From: a bacterium
GTDB lineage: Bacteria; Planctomycetota; Planctomycetia; Kolteriales; Kolteriaceae
Length of the DNA: 64,000 nt
Assembly: GCA_019753235.1 (NCBI GenBank)
Contig: JAIELF010000038.1
Location: 90,148 to 154,147, forward strand
Direction of reading: 5' to 3'
Part shown: piece after piece, positions 18,358-27,066 of the stretch
Layout of the letters: each line of letters starts with the position of its first letter
Numbering within the stretch: the first letter of the stretch is position 1
Made by a program: the position numbers and the translations under genes
The notes under the pieces: generated by a model
What the model was told of the DNA's origin: nothing
What the model saw: the letters and a program-made list of their open reading frames with translations, nothing else
Databases searched by the model: none

Positions 18358-18378
18358 TATAATGCGGCGACGCATTAT
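18358..18378 (+). promoter_or_regulatory. Candidate promoter -10 box with overlapping palindromic operator
   Basis: A perfect TATAAT (18358-18363) is overlapped by an exact inverted repeat, ATAATGCG (18359-18366) and CGCATTAT (18371-18378), around GCGA. The best -35-like match is TTGGAG at 18331-18336, which is too far away (21 bases), so an activator may be needed. A repressor bound to the palindrome would cover the -10 box. If used, the 5' leader of the lipid locus would be about 555 bases long. Confidence 0.5.
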
Positions 18379-18393
18379 CTCGGAGTTGAGTGT

Positions 18394-18408
18394 GCCTGTT
18401 TTGCAGGC
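18394..18408. repeat. Short hairpin in the leader
   Basis: GCCTG (18394-18398) and CAGGC (18404-18408) are exactly complementary around TTTTG. On its own it would be unremarkable; it counts because it is one of four inverted repeats in 135 bases. Confidence 0.4.
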
Positions 18409-18435
18409 GTGCTAGGCTTATAACCGAAGCGGTAT

Positions 18436-18457
18436 TTTGGGTATTCGAATACCCAAA
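18436..18457. repeat. Perfect 22-bp palindrome
   Basis: An uninterrupted palindrome: TTTGGGTATTC (18436-18446) followed directly by its reverse complement (18447-18457). Dyads with no loop are typical of protein-binding operators rather than RNA hairpins. It lies about 70 bases downstream of the candidate TATAAT box. Confidence 0.6.
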
Positions 18458-18463
18458 TCTGAG

Positions 18464-18493
18464 TGAATAATGAGGGTTTTCCCCTATTATTCA
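18464..18493 (+). repeat. Imperfect hairpin followed by a short T-run
   Basis: TGAATAAT (18464-18471) pairs with ATTATTCA (18486-18493) and GGG (18474-18476) with CCC (18481-18483) around TTTT, with one mismatch and one wobble between the two helices. ATTTT follows at 18494-18498. It could act as a weak terminator or attenuator in the leader of the lipid locus. Confidence 0.45.
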
Positions 18494-18926
18494 ATTTTCG
18501 ATGCTTCGAGTTCGAGACGGATTTCAGGAGGATGGGTCGCGAAAGCGTGACCTCCAGAATCCAGTTCCAATCGCAGGACGCGAGGGTAAGGCGTCGTGTT
18601 TTTGGGCCCAATTTCATCTCTGTAGGGTGCTCGATTCGACGTCGCAGGCCGGGGCCAGCATGACGTTTCGGTAATCTCGAAAGTTTTGCCTCCATCGGAC
18701 GATCCACCAGGCCTTGAGTGGGGTTCGATCGAATTGGCTCAAACGATCAGGTTCCGAGAGAGTCTCCCTAACTTATGCTCCCTTCAGGGAGAGCGTGCTC
18801 GCTCAAGGAATGGGAATTGGAGAAAGCGCGGTCCAAGCCCAATCAACGCTTTGCAAGGCAGAGCCAGAACGAAGCTCGGCAAGGCAAGACAGTCTTGGAC
18901 CATCGGCACGGAGGTTACCTGGGTCT

Positions 18927-21900
18927 ATGGAGAAAAGCGGCGTGACACCCATTATTGTCGTGAGCCCCAGTCATCGTTTGAGCGCGTCGTTGGCCATCGC
19001 GGCCAACCGGGCCGGCGAGACCGGACTGCTTGACCTGGGCTATTCGGTCGACGCCGATCAATTCATTCGCGAGATGGCCAGTCTCCGCCAGCATGTTCGC
19101 TCCCCGCAGTGGGGCATTCGCGTCAACGGCCTCTACGACATGATCCCCTGGGATCTGATTCGCGCGGGTATCGGCGATACCAAAGTTCCCATTATCTCGC
19201 TGGCCGTTTCCAGGAATAACCTCGCCGATCGCGATCTCCTTTTCGACCAAGCTCGTCAACTTGCAGAGTCGGTGCTCGTCGAGGTGACCGACCTGGAACA
19301 AGCCGCTTGGGCTCAAGGGAAGCTCGCGGACGGGATTATCGTTCGAGGGATTGAAGCAGGTGGAGAGGTCAGTCAAAAGACCACTTTCTGCTTGTTACAA
19401 CTTCTCAGCAATCAATGTTCGATTCCGTTCTGGGTACAAGGAGGAATCGGGCCTGACACGGCGGCGGCGGCTCTCTTAGCGGGCGCACGCGGAATCGTCC
19501 TGGCCGAGCAGCTTTGGCTGGCCGACGAATCCCCGCTCGATCGCGAGGAAAAGTCGGCACTGGCTTCCCTGAAGCAGGTTGACACAACGCTCATCAGCGA
19601 CGGTCAATTCACCTTCCGCACGCTGACGCCCGCGGACCGACAGACCCTGGATCAACTTTCGACATCGGCAAGCGACCCGGCAGCATTTCACCGCAAAGTT
19701 GCTTCTCTGATTTCGGAAGGGTTGATCGTCCCGGCGGGTCAAGATGTTTCGCTGGCGGCCCGGCTGGCTCGGCGTCACCACCATGTGGCAGGCATTATCA
19801 AGGCGTACCGCCTGCGTTCGGAAGAAAACTTCAAAATGGCTTGCAGGGCCGAGTCTTTGGCCCCCGAGTCCCCGCTGGCCGACTCGCTCGGCATCAAGTT
19901 CCCGATCGTGCAGGGGCCCATGGCCGGCATCACCGATCAACCCGCTTTCGCCTATACGGTTGCTTCGGCCGGCGCTCTCCCGATGATCGCGCTCGGGTCG
20001 CTGGGGGTTGACGAGTCCCGAGCGTTGCTGCAACAGACAAAGGCAAAGCTTGGCTCACTCCCTTGGGGGGCCGCCGTCAGCATGCACACGGCGGTCGAGC
20101 TTCGCCAACGCCAAATCGACCTCATCCTTTCGATCAATCCGACGGTCGCTCTTCTGGATGGTCGTCATGCCGATCGAGCCGACGATTTGAACAAGACCGA
20201 CATCATCACGTTCTGGCACGTCGATTCTCTTGAAATGCTGGAATCCTTACTGGCGCAGGGGGCCCGGCATTTCGTCGTCGAAGGGAACGAATCAGGCGGG
20301 CCTTTGGGGCCGAGAAGCAGCTTCTCTCTCTGGCAATGCGCGATTGATGCACTGCTTGAAACCAAGCTCGTCAAGCCCGATGAGGTCCATGTCGTCTTCG
20401 GCGGACCAATTCATGATTCCTTGAGCTCCGCGATGACCGCGGCGGCGGCGGCGCCACTCGCCTCCCGCGGAATGCGGATCGGCGTTCAGCTTGGCAGCGC
20501 TTACTTCTTCACTCCCGAATCGGTCGAGACCGGCATCATCACCCCCACCTATCATGAAGCGATCCTCCAAGGGAAGCTCATCGCCCATCTCCATACCGGC
20601 GCCGAGACCACTATCCGTTGCATCCCCTCCCCATTCGTCGACGAGTTCGCTGCTTTCCGGGCCGAACTGATGCAAGGGTCTCTCTCGTCCCAGAAAATTC
20701 AAGAAGAATTGACTTCGTTGTCGGCCGAGCGACTTCGCTTGGCCGCTCGGGGAGACTGGGAAGGCTCACAGGCCTCTGTGGAGACGATTGCCCGGCGCGG
20801 TCTTTTCCGCGTCGGCGACCTGGCGGTATTGCGACATGAAGCGGTCTCGATGCCACAACTTCATGAGGAAGTCTCGCCCGCCAGCGTCCTACTGCTATCG
20901 CAATTGGCGAACACGCAGCTTCCCTGGCAGCCGATCTTGCGGCCTGCCCGACCCAAGTCGGAAGACATCGCCATCGTGGGCATGGCATGCATGTTCCCCA
21001 AGGCAGACGATTTGCGAACCTATTGGGAGAACATCTGCAACTCGGTCAATGCCGTCGAAGAAGTGCCGGCCGATCGTTGGGATGCCGAGACCTATTTCGA
21101 CAAAGATCGTCTCGCGCGCGACCGAGTTTATTCAAAATGGGGCGGGTTCATCGGGAACATCATCTTTGACCCGATGAAATGGCGGATCCCTCCCGCCGCG
21201 CTCAAGGCAATCGAACCGTTGCAGATTCTTTCGTTGGAAGTCGCTGCCCGCGCCATGGCGGATGCCGGCTACGACAAACGGGATTTCCCCCGCGAGCGAA
21301 CCGGCGTTCTTTTCGCTTGTGCTGGCTCGCACGAGATGGGCTCGGCATACGCGTTTCGAACCATGATGAGGCACTACCTTCCCCAGGTAAAGAGTCTCAC
21401 TCAAGAAGCACGCGAAGCACTCGAAGAAGAACTGCACGAGATTTTGCCGGAATGGACGGAAGACTCTTTCCCGGGCTTCCTCATGAACGTGGTCGCTGGC
21501 CGAATCGCCCGCGAGATGAACGTCAATGGACCCAACTACACCGTCGATGCCGCGTGTGCAGCAGCCCTAGCGGCATTTCATGCGGCGATCGAACAGCTTC
21601 GCAGCGGCACGTCCGATATGGTGATCGTCGGCGGCGCCGATGCGACCAACAATCCCATGTGCTACATGAGTTTCTCGAAAACCCATGCTCTCTCGCCCCA
21701 GGGACGCTCTCGACCGTTCGATGAATCGGGTGACGGCATCGGGCTGGGCGAAGGGATCGGCGTCTGCATTCTCAAAAGACTTCGCGATGCCGAGCGAGAC
21801 GGCGACAAAATCTATGCCGTCATCAAGGGAATCGGTAGTTCGAGCGACGGCAAGAATAAGAGTCTCACCGCCCCGTATCCTCCTGGCCAGATCAAGGCGG

Positions 21901-24900
21901 TCGAACGAGCCTACGCCGATGCTGAGATCGAACCGACGAGCGTCTCGCTCATCGAAGCGCACGGCACGGGGACCGTCGTCGGCGACAGTGCCGAGATCAC
22001 CACCTTGTCGGAGGTGTTTGGTTCGCGGACCGATGCGAAGCGCTTCGCGGCCGTCGGCAGCGTCAAATCGATGATCGGCCACACCAAGACCGTCGCAGGC
22101 ATGGCCAGCATCATCAAGACGGCACTGGCACTTAAGCACCGCGTTCTACCGCCGACGATCGGCGTCGATAAGCCGACCTCGCGGTTTGATTTCCACCAGA
22201 GCCCCTTTTACGTCAACACGCAGACTCGCCCCTGGATCGAAGATATGGGGTCTCATCCACGCCGTGCGGGGGTGAGCGCGTTTGGGTTCGGCGGAACGAA
22301 CTTCCACGTCGTTCTCGAGGAGTACACGGGGAACTACCTTGCCGACGCCGACATCAATTTCAGCCCGCGCTCGGCCGAGCTTTTAACCATCGCGCGAAGT
22401 TCGAGAGAAGTGATCCTCGCGAGACTGGCCGAGTTGAAAGAGGCTCTCGCTGGGCGATCGGTCGCCGAGTGGACCGGCCTAGCATCGTCAATCGCTCACG
22501 AAGAAAAGTCCCGCTCGGCCACGTCGAGCTTCTGTCGGCTGGCGATCGTCGCCAGTTCGACCGAAGACTTCACGAAGAAGATCGAGCGAGCTCTGACTCT
22601 GCTGACCAATAAGAACGAACTCGTCGACCCGACGGGGATCTTCTACTCCGAAGCCCCACCCGTCAGCGAGAAGGAAGTCTGTTTCCTCTATCCGGGTCAG
22701 GGTTCGCAGTACGTCAACATGATGAAGGACGTCCTGGTTGGATCGCCCGATTTGCAGGATATCGTTTCGTCGGCCAACAACGCACTGGCGGACTTTCTGC
22801 CCGATCCTCTAAGCCGATACATCTTCCCGCCGCCGACATTCACGGAAGAAGAACAACAGCAAGCGTTTCGCTCGCTGAGCAACACGCGTGTCGCACAGCC
22901 GGCCTTGGGCGTAATGGAGTTGGTGGCGACCGATCTTCTGGCGAAGTTCGGTTTGAAGCCTGGCATGGTGGCCGGCCACAGTTACGGCGAACACGTCGCG
23001 CTGTACGCCGCCGGCGTCCTTGATCGCGACGAATTGCTTTGGCTGTCGGCGATGCGCGGACAGGTCTGTGCGGAAATCGCTTCCAGTTCCCCCGGCGGGA
23101 TGGCTGCGGTCCAGGCGAATGCCCAGACGACGCAGAACTTGATCGACGAGGCTGGCCTGACGGTTTATCTGGCCAACATGAATGCCCCCGATCAAACCAT
23201 CATTGCCGCCGCCGAGGCTCAGATTGATCAAGCCGTCGACATGATAACGGCCAAAGGTATCCGGGCGAAGCGGATCCCCGTGTCGGCCCCGTTCCATACA
23301 CCACTGCTTGAAGCCGGCTCTCATGCGATGGCCGAGCACTTCGCTAAGGCAACCTTCCAGCAGCCGACCTTGCCGGTCTACAGCAACACGACCGGCCGAC
23401 GGCACAGCGACCATGCCGACGAGATTCGGGATCTGTTGACTCGGCACTTCTCCGAACCGGTCCATTTCGAGGAAGAAATCCGCCAAATCTACGCTGACGG
23501 GGCTCGCGTCTTCATCGAGGCGGGGCCGGGGAAAGTTCTCACCGAATTGACTCAGCGCATTTTGAAAGATCAGCCGATCGCCACGGTGGCGATCGATGTC
23601 CCCGGGCGAGATGGCTGGACCCAGTTGGGTCACGCGCTCGGTCGATCTTTTGTTCTGGGGTTGCCAGTCCGAAGCGAGGAATGGTTCTCTCAACGCGACT
23701 TAGGAACGCTGTCGATCACCGAGTTCCTGGCCGATTACGAACGACGAACCGTTCCGAAGAAATCCGATTGGATTCTGGGAGCCGCCAAGGCCGAACCGGC
23801 CTTCCCTTCGGCAAAATCGAAGCCAGTTCCTGTTTCATCCCGTATAATTGGTCTCGTCGGACGGGATATCGACACAGGAACCAACGGATCTGCCGTTGAG
23901 TCCAAAATCGTAGCTGGGGCGCCCTCGGCTTCCGCGGTCGCTGCTCCACCGGCACCAACTTTCGAACGGGCTGCCGAGTCGATCCCGGCCGGACGAGAGA
24001 ACGAATCACGAACACCGGTTTCGACGGTGAGCGCATTGGCTGGGCCGGCGTGGGGGAGTAGCCCTTTGTCGTCGCCGATGCCGATCAGCACGCCGCTCGC
24101 GAAAGTGGCACCGGCGAGTGAGCTGCCGGCCAGCAGTGTCGCGGTGACTTTGGCAAATCAAACACCTCTGGGAGGGGTGTTCGTTTCCGGGAATGGACGC
24201 TCAGAAGGTTCGAGAACTTTTCGCCATTCGCTCTCTCGACCTTTATCTCGATCGTTAAAACATCAACCGAGATTGCAGACGCGTCCGTCTATGCGGACCC
24301 AAGTGAGGAAGCCTCAAGCCATGACGCCTTATTCGACGTCTTCGCACGATACCAACGGGACCACGCAAGGAGTCCCACCGATCGGGGGCGGAGTGGACCT
24401 GTTCATGGAGTTGCAGGCCTCGACGCGGATGTTCATTGAGTTTCAGCAGACGCAGCAAGTGCTGATGGAACGATTCCTCGATACTCAAGAACGGCTTCTG
24501 ACAATGTGCCTCGGGAAGGGACCGGTACCCGTATCGGCCCCGACGCACCAACTATCGATCGCCCCCCACTACCAGGCCGCTCCAGCACCGCCGCCCCTGG
24601 CACCGGCTCCGTATGTCAATGGACATGCCGCACCGCTGGTCGCTCATACACCAGCGCCGCCCGTCGCGCCGCCGGCACCTGTTGCACCGGTTGCTCCCGC
24701 GGCGACGGCCGCTCGTGGACCGATCACCATGCCCGGGGCAAAGGCCCCCGTCCCGACATCGAACGCCTACATGCCCGCGGCATCACGACCAGCTCCGTCG
24801 GCACCCGCGCCCGTCGCCGCTGCCCCTGTAGCGTCCGCGCCCGTAGCGTCCGCGCCGGCTCCGATGGCGGCCCCCGCGCCGGTCGCCAAAGCGCCGGCTC

Positions 24901-25316
24901 CGACGCCTGCCGCGTCGGCCAATGGTGCTCCCCCCGTCGAAGATTTCCGCAAGGATCTGCTCGCGGTCATCAGCGAACGGACAGGATACCCCGAAGATAT
25001 GCTCGATGAAGAACTCCCGCTCGAAGCAGGCCTCGGGATCGACTCGATCAAGACCGTTGAAATCTTCAGCACCCTCAAGAAGTATCACCCGTTCATGCGG
25101 GATGAGGATCGCGATGAAGAAGAGACCCTTGCCGAATTCACCAAGCTAAAGACGATCAAGGATATCATCGATAGCTACGCCAATCGGCTCGTACGGATGA
25201 ACGGTGCCGCACCGGCCTCGAATGGAACGAATGGCTCGGTCGAAAGGCATGTCCTGACGACGGCGTCGGCTCCTGCCGGAGAAGCCTCAAAAAAAAATTC
25301 CCTAGCGAGCACCTAG
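18927..25316 (+). CDS. Giant lipid synthase A: ER-like x2, KS, AT, linker, ACP
   Basis: A 2129-residue iterative type I synthase of the PUFA-synthase / secondary-lipid family. Residues 1-315 and about 318-660 are two tandem nitronate-monooxygenase-like TIM barrels; the second (FPIVQGPMAGITDQ... GVQLGSAYFFT) resembles the PfaD enoyl reductase. KS occupies about 679-1130, with catalytic C877, H1012 and H1052 all present. AT is at about 1250-1560, with S1352 in GHSYGE. A long Ala/Pro-rich linker follows, interrupted by a Gln-rich helix (about 1826-1860). One ACP lies at about 1998-2085, with the phosphopantetheine Ser2040 in GLGIDSI. ATG 18927 has GGAGGT upstream; a TTG at 18714 in the same frame lacks family sequence. 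The zero-frame stop comes just after a run of nine A, and KR continues in the -1 frame. Confidence 0.92.
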   Translation: MEKSGVTPIIVVSPSHRLSASLAIAANRAGETGLLDLGYSVDADQFIREMASLRQHVRSPQWGIRVNGLYDMIPWDLIRAGIGDTKVPIISLAVSRNNLADRDLLFDQARQLAESVLVEVTDLEQAAWAQGKLADGIIVRGIEAGGEVSQKTTFCLLQLLSNQCSIPFWVQGGIGPDTAAAALLAGARGIVLAEQLWLADESPLDREEKSALASLKQVDTTLISDGQFTFRTLTPADRQTLDQLSTSASDPAAFHRKVASLISEGLIVPAGQDVSLAARLARRHHHVAGIIKAYRLRSEENFKMACRAESLAPESPLADSLGIKFPIVQGPMAGITDQPAFAYTVASAGALPMIALGSLGVDESRALLQQTKAKLGSLPWGAAVSMHTAVELRQRQIDLILSINPTVALLDGRHADRADDLNKTDIITFWHVDSLEMLESLLAQGARHFVVEGNESGGPLGPRSSFSLWQCAIDALLETKLVKPDEVHVVFGGPIHDSLSSAMTAAAAAPLASRGMRIGVQLGSAYFFTPESVETGIITPTYHEAILQGKLIAHLHTGAETTIRCIPSPFVDEFAAFRAELMQGSLSSQKIQEELTSLSAERLRLAARGDWEGSQASVETIARRGLFRVGDLAVLRHEAVSMPQLHEEVSPASVLLLSQLANTQLPWQPILRPARPKSEDIAIVGMACMFPKADDLRTYWENICNSVNAVEEVPADRWDAETYFDKDRLARDRVYSKWGGFIGNIIFDPMKWRIPPAALKAIEPLQILSLEVAARAMADAGYDKRDFPRERTGVLFACAGSHEMGSAYAFRTMMRHYLPQVKSLTQEAREALEEELHEILPEWTEDSFPGFLMNVVAGRIAREMNVNGPNYTVDAACAAALAAFHAAIEQLRSGTSDMVIVGGADATNNPMCYMSFSKTHALSPQGRSRPFDESGDGIGLGEGIGVCILKRLRDAERDGDKIYAVIKGIGSSSDGKNKSLTAPYPPGQIKAVERAYADAEIEPTSVSLIEAHGTGTVVGDSAEITTLSEVFGSRTDAKRFAAVGSVKSMIGHTKTVAGMASIIKTALALKHRVLPPTIGVDKPTSRFDFHQSPFYVNTQTRPWIEDMGSHPRRAGVSAFGFGGTNFHVVLEEYTGNYLADADINFSPRSAELLTIARSSREVILARLAELKEALAGRSVAEWTGLASSIAHEEKSRSATSSFCRLAIVASSTEDFTKKIERALTLLTNKNELVDPTGIFYSEAPPVSEKEVCFLYPGQGSQYVNMMKDVLVGSPDLQDIVSSANNALADFLPDPLSRYIFPPPTFTEEEQQQAFRSLSNTRVAQPALGVMELVATDLLAKFGLKPGMVAGHSYGEHVALYAAGVLDRDELLWLSAMRGQVCAEIASSSPGGMAAVQANAQTTQNLIDEAGLTVYLANMNAPDQTIIAAAEAQIDQAVDMITAKGIRAKRIPVSAPFHTPLLEAGSHAMAEHFAKATFQQPTLPVYSNTTGRRHSDHADEIRDLLTRHFSEPVHFEEEIRQIYADGARVFIEAGPGKVLTELTQRILKDQPIATVAIDVPGRDGWTQLGHALGRSFVLGLPVRSEEWFSQRDLGTLSITEFLADYERRTVPKKSDWILGAAKAEPAFPSAKSKPVPVSSRIIGLVGRDIDTGTNGSAVESKIVAGAPSASAVAAPPAPTFERAAESIPAGRENESRTPVSTVSALAGPAWGSSPLSSPMPISTPLAKVAPASELPASSVAVTLANQTPLGGVFVSGNGRSEGSRTFRHSLSRPLSRSLKHQPRLQTRPSMRTQVRKPQAMTPYSTSSHDTNGTTQGVPPIGGGVDLFMELQASTRMFIEFQQTQQVLMERFLDTQERLLTMCLGKGPVPVSAPTHQLSIAPHYQAAPAPPPLAPAPYVNGHAAPLVAHTPAPPVAPPAPVAPVAPAATAARGPITMPGAKAPVPTSNAYMPAASRPAPSAPAPVAAAPVASAPVASAPAPMAAPAPVAKAPAPTPAASANGAPPVEDFRKDLLAVISERTGYPEDMLDEELPLEAGLGIDSIKTVEIFSTLKKYHPFMRDEDRDEEETLAEFTKLKTIKDIIDSYANRLVRMNGAAPASNGTNGSVERHVLTTASAPAGEASKKNSLAST

Positions 25317-25362
25317 TCCTTGTCATCGGGGAAGCCCCCCGGCTGACCGCTTCGGTGCTCGC
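25289..25362 (+). promoter_or_regulatory. Candidate programmed -1 frameshift site (slippery A-run plus stem-loop)
   Basis: Nine A (25289-25297) contain A_AAA_AAA in phase with the zero frame (25289-25295). Nine bases after the heptamer, GCGAGCACC (25305-25313) pairs perfectly with GGTGCTCGC (25354-25362). Inside the 40-base loop a second helix, CGGGG (25327-25331) with CCCCG (25337-25341), can form. The zero-frame TAG (25314-25316) sits directly after the first arm. A slip by -1 joins the ACP protein to the KR frame, giving about 2632 residues. RNA-polymerase slippage on the A-run would have the same effect. Confidence 0.7.
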
Positions 25363-26824
25363 CTCTCTTGTCTCGGCCGACCTGCGTGTTCGGCATGTGC
25401 TTCCGGGAAAGAGCACACGCTCCCTCGGGGGTGATCGATACGAAGCGAACTTCCAAGACGCGGACTCGCTTCGCTCTTTGCACGAATTATTGGCCGGCCC
25501 CCATCACGCCATCGTCGGTTGTCTGATCAATTTCTTAGGACTCAGTGACGCGGTTCTTTCCCCCACCGGCAGTCAGGCTCAAGCAGCCCTCGAGACTTCT
25601 CTGGCGACATTCCATCTCCTCAAAGAATTTGAGGCCGACCTCGATTCGAGCGCTCGACAAGGTGGTGGACTGGTTCTGAATCTATCTGGGATGGGAGGTT
25701 CGTTCGGCATCGATCCTGGTCCGACGACAGGCCTGGCGGCCGCTGGCACGCTCGGAATCATCAAGACATTCCGCCGAGAGTATCCGAAGACCACCGCGAA
25801 GAATGTCGATGTCGATCCCACGCTCGACTTCAATCTTCTATCGGCCCGCATCGTGCAAGAGTTGACGATGGACGATGGTGTGATCGAAGTTGGTCTCACG
25901 CGTCAAGGACGTCAACGGCTCAAGCTGGTCCATACCGAACCAACCGGGGTTGCTCCTCTATCAATCGGGCCGGAAAGTGTCGTCGTCGTCACGGGCGGGG
26001 CCTACGGCGTGACTGCTGATGTCGCGATTGAATTGGCTCGGCGAACCCGGTGCCGAATGGTTCTCGTGGGACGTTCGACCCTCCCTGATGCCGAGCCTGC
26101 CGAGACCGCGTCGCTGGACTTGGCAGGATTACGCCAATGGTCCATCAAACAAGCCAAGGCCGAGGGGAAAAAGATTCTCCCTGCCGAGATCGAGAAGTCG
26201 GTTCAACGAACCCTTCGCAACCGCATCATTCTGGGGAGCATCGACCGTTTCCGCACGGCCGGCTCGAATGTGGAATACCACGCCGTCGACGCTCGCCGAG
26301 AGGATTCCTTCGGCAAGTTGTTGGATGATCTGTACGCTCGCTTTGGCCGAATCGATGGCGTGATTCATGGCGCGGGGGTCATTGACGACAAAAGGATCAA
26401 GGATAAGTCGACCGAAAGTTTCACGTCGGTCTTCTCGACAAAGGTCGATTCCGCTCAGATATTAGCCAATCATTTACGGCCAGATTCGCTTCGCTTCCTG
26501 GTATTCTTTTCCAGCGTCTCGGGCCGGTTCGGTAACGCTGGGCAAGCAGACTATAGCGCCGCCAACGAGTTCCTCAATAAGCTCGCCGACGATCTCGGTA
26601 AACGCTGGCCAGCACGGGTGGCGAGCATCAATTGGGGCCCCTGGGACGGCGGAATGGTCTCCGATGAGCTCCGTCGGCTCTACGCACAGGTCGGCTACGA
26701 TCTCATTCCGATCGATGTGGGCGCATCTTACTTCTGTCAGGAAATCGCTCTTCCTCCGGGGACAGGGGCCGAGGTGACCGTATCCGGAAGCGTGGCGAAA
26801 ATGGCCGACCCCACGATGCTTTAA
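25355..26824 (+). CDS. Ketoreductase (KR) part of the lipid synthase, -1 frame
   Basis: At least 489 residues. A structural half (about residues 1-200) precedes an active-type SDR ketoreductase domain (about 205-430): NADPH-binding TGGAYGVTA, and catalytic S387, Y400 and N404 (SSVSG... DYSAAN). The only in-frame start codon near the front is GTG 25355, which has no good ribosome site. The frame is open upstream through 25298, and the residues encoded there (HLVLVIGEAPRLTAS) form the first strand and helix of the domain. I therefore read this as the C-terminal part of synthase A, reached by -1 frameshifting, and not as an independent gene. It reduces the 3-keto group of the ACP-bound chain. 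Confidence 0.85.
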   Translation: MLASLVSADLRVRHVLPGKSTRSLGGDRYEANFQDADSLRSLHELLAGPHHAIVGCLINFLGLSDAVLSPTGSQAQAALETSLATFHLLKEFEADLDSSARQGGGLVLNLSGMGGSFGIDPGPTTGLAAAGTLGIIKTFRREYPKTTAKNVDVDPTLDFNLLSARIVQELTMDDGVIEVGLTRQGRQRLKLVHTEPTGVAPLSIGPESVVVVTGGAYGVTADVAIELARRTRCRMVLVGRSTLPDAEPAETASLDLAGLRQWSIKQAKAEGKKILPAEIEKSVQRTLRNRIILGSIDRFRTAGSNVEYHAVDARREDSFGKLLDDLYARFGRIDGVIHGAGVIDDKRIKDKSTESFTSVFSTKVDSAQILANHLRPDSLRFLVFFSSVSGRFGNAGQADYSAANEFLNKLADDLGKRWPARVASINWGPWDGGMVSDELRRLYAQVGYDLIPIDVGASYFCQEIALPPGTGAEVTVSGSVAKMADPTML

Positions 26825-26895
26825 CGACCGCTCCCTTGCGAAAAGGAGGCCCGGCATCGTATCAACGGGATAGCCTTGCCCCGGGTGAAGTTTTC

Positions 26896-27066
26896 ATGGC
26901 GCGGTTCGATTGTGAGAAGAGGCACAGGTCGATCGATAAAACAAACAAAAGATGGTGCGGGCATGGGACGGACAAAGACAACCTGCCCACCGTTGGCTCG
27001 CTCTTTGATGAGTTGATTTTGGACCGGATGGGGACATCGCGTGCGGAGTTCGTCGATTACAAGTAA
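26896..27066 (+). CDS. Possible 56-codon ORF between the two synthase genes
   Basis: ATG 26896 follows GGGTGAAG by about five bases and opens a frame of 56 codons (MARFDCEKRHRSIDKTNKRW...). It ends at 27066, overlapping the GTG start of synthase B by 26 bases, an arrangement compatible with translational coupling. No family is recognised and the composition is charged. A separate AAAAGGAGG (26840-26848) upstream has no start codon at normal spacing. It may simply be a chance frame in a 216-base spacer. Confidence 0.25.
   Translation: MARFDCEKRHRSIDKTNKRWCGHGTDKDNLPTVGSLFDELILDRMGTSRAEFVDYK

Larger units (their letters stand above)
17919..18926. other. 1-kb gene-free leader of the lipid-synthase locus
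   Basis: About 1,000 bases lie between the start of the Mla partner gene (minus strand) and the first synthase gene (plus strand). I see no convincing gene. It is notably more AT-rich between 18160 and 18500 than the flanks, and holds a TATAAT box and four inverted repeats between 18359 and 18493. The last 35 bases contain GGAGGT (18910-18915), the ribosome site of the synthase gene. Confidence 0.55.

Noticed and set aside
18375..18707. 110-codon minus-strand frame in the leader of the lipid locus
   Set aside because: It runs across the palindromes and has no ribosome site or recognisable content.
18714..18926. TTG 18714 as the start of synthase A, adding 71 residues
   Set aside because: The added residues look like translated leader DNA (Ser/Arg-rich, no family match), and GGAGGT stands in front of ATG 18927.
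25355..25400. GTG 25355 as an ordinary start of an independent KR gene
   Set aside because: No ribosome site at normal spacing, and starting there would delete the first strand-helix of the domain, which is encoded just upstream in the same frame. A separate gene remains possible but is less likely than frameshifting or a sequencing error in the A-run.
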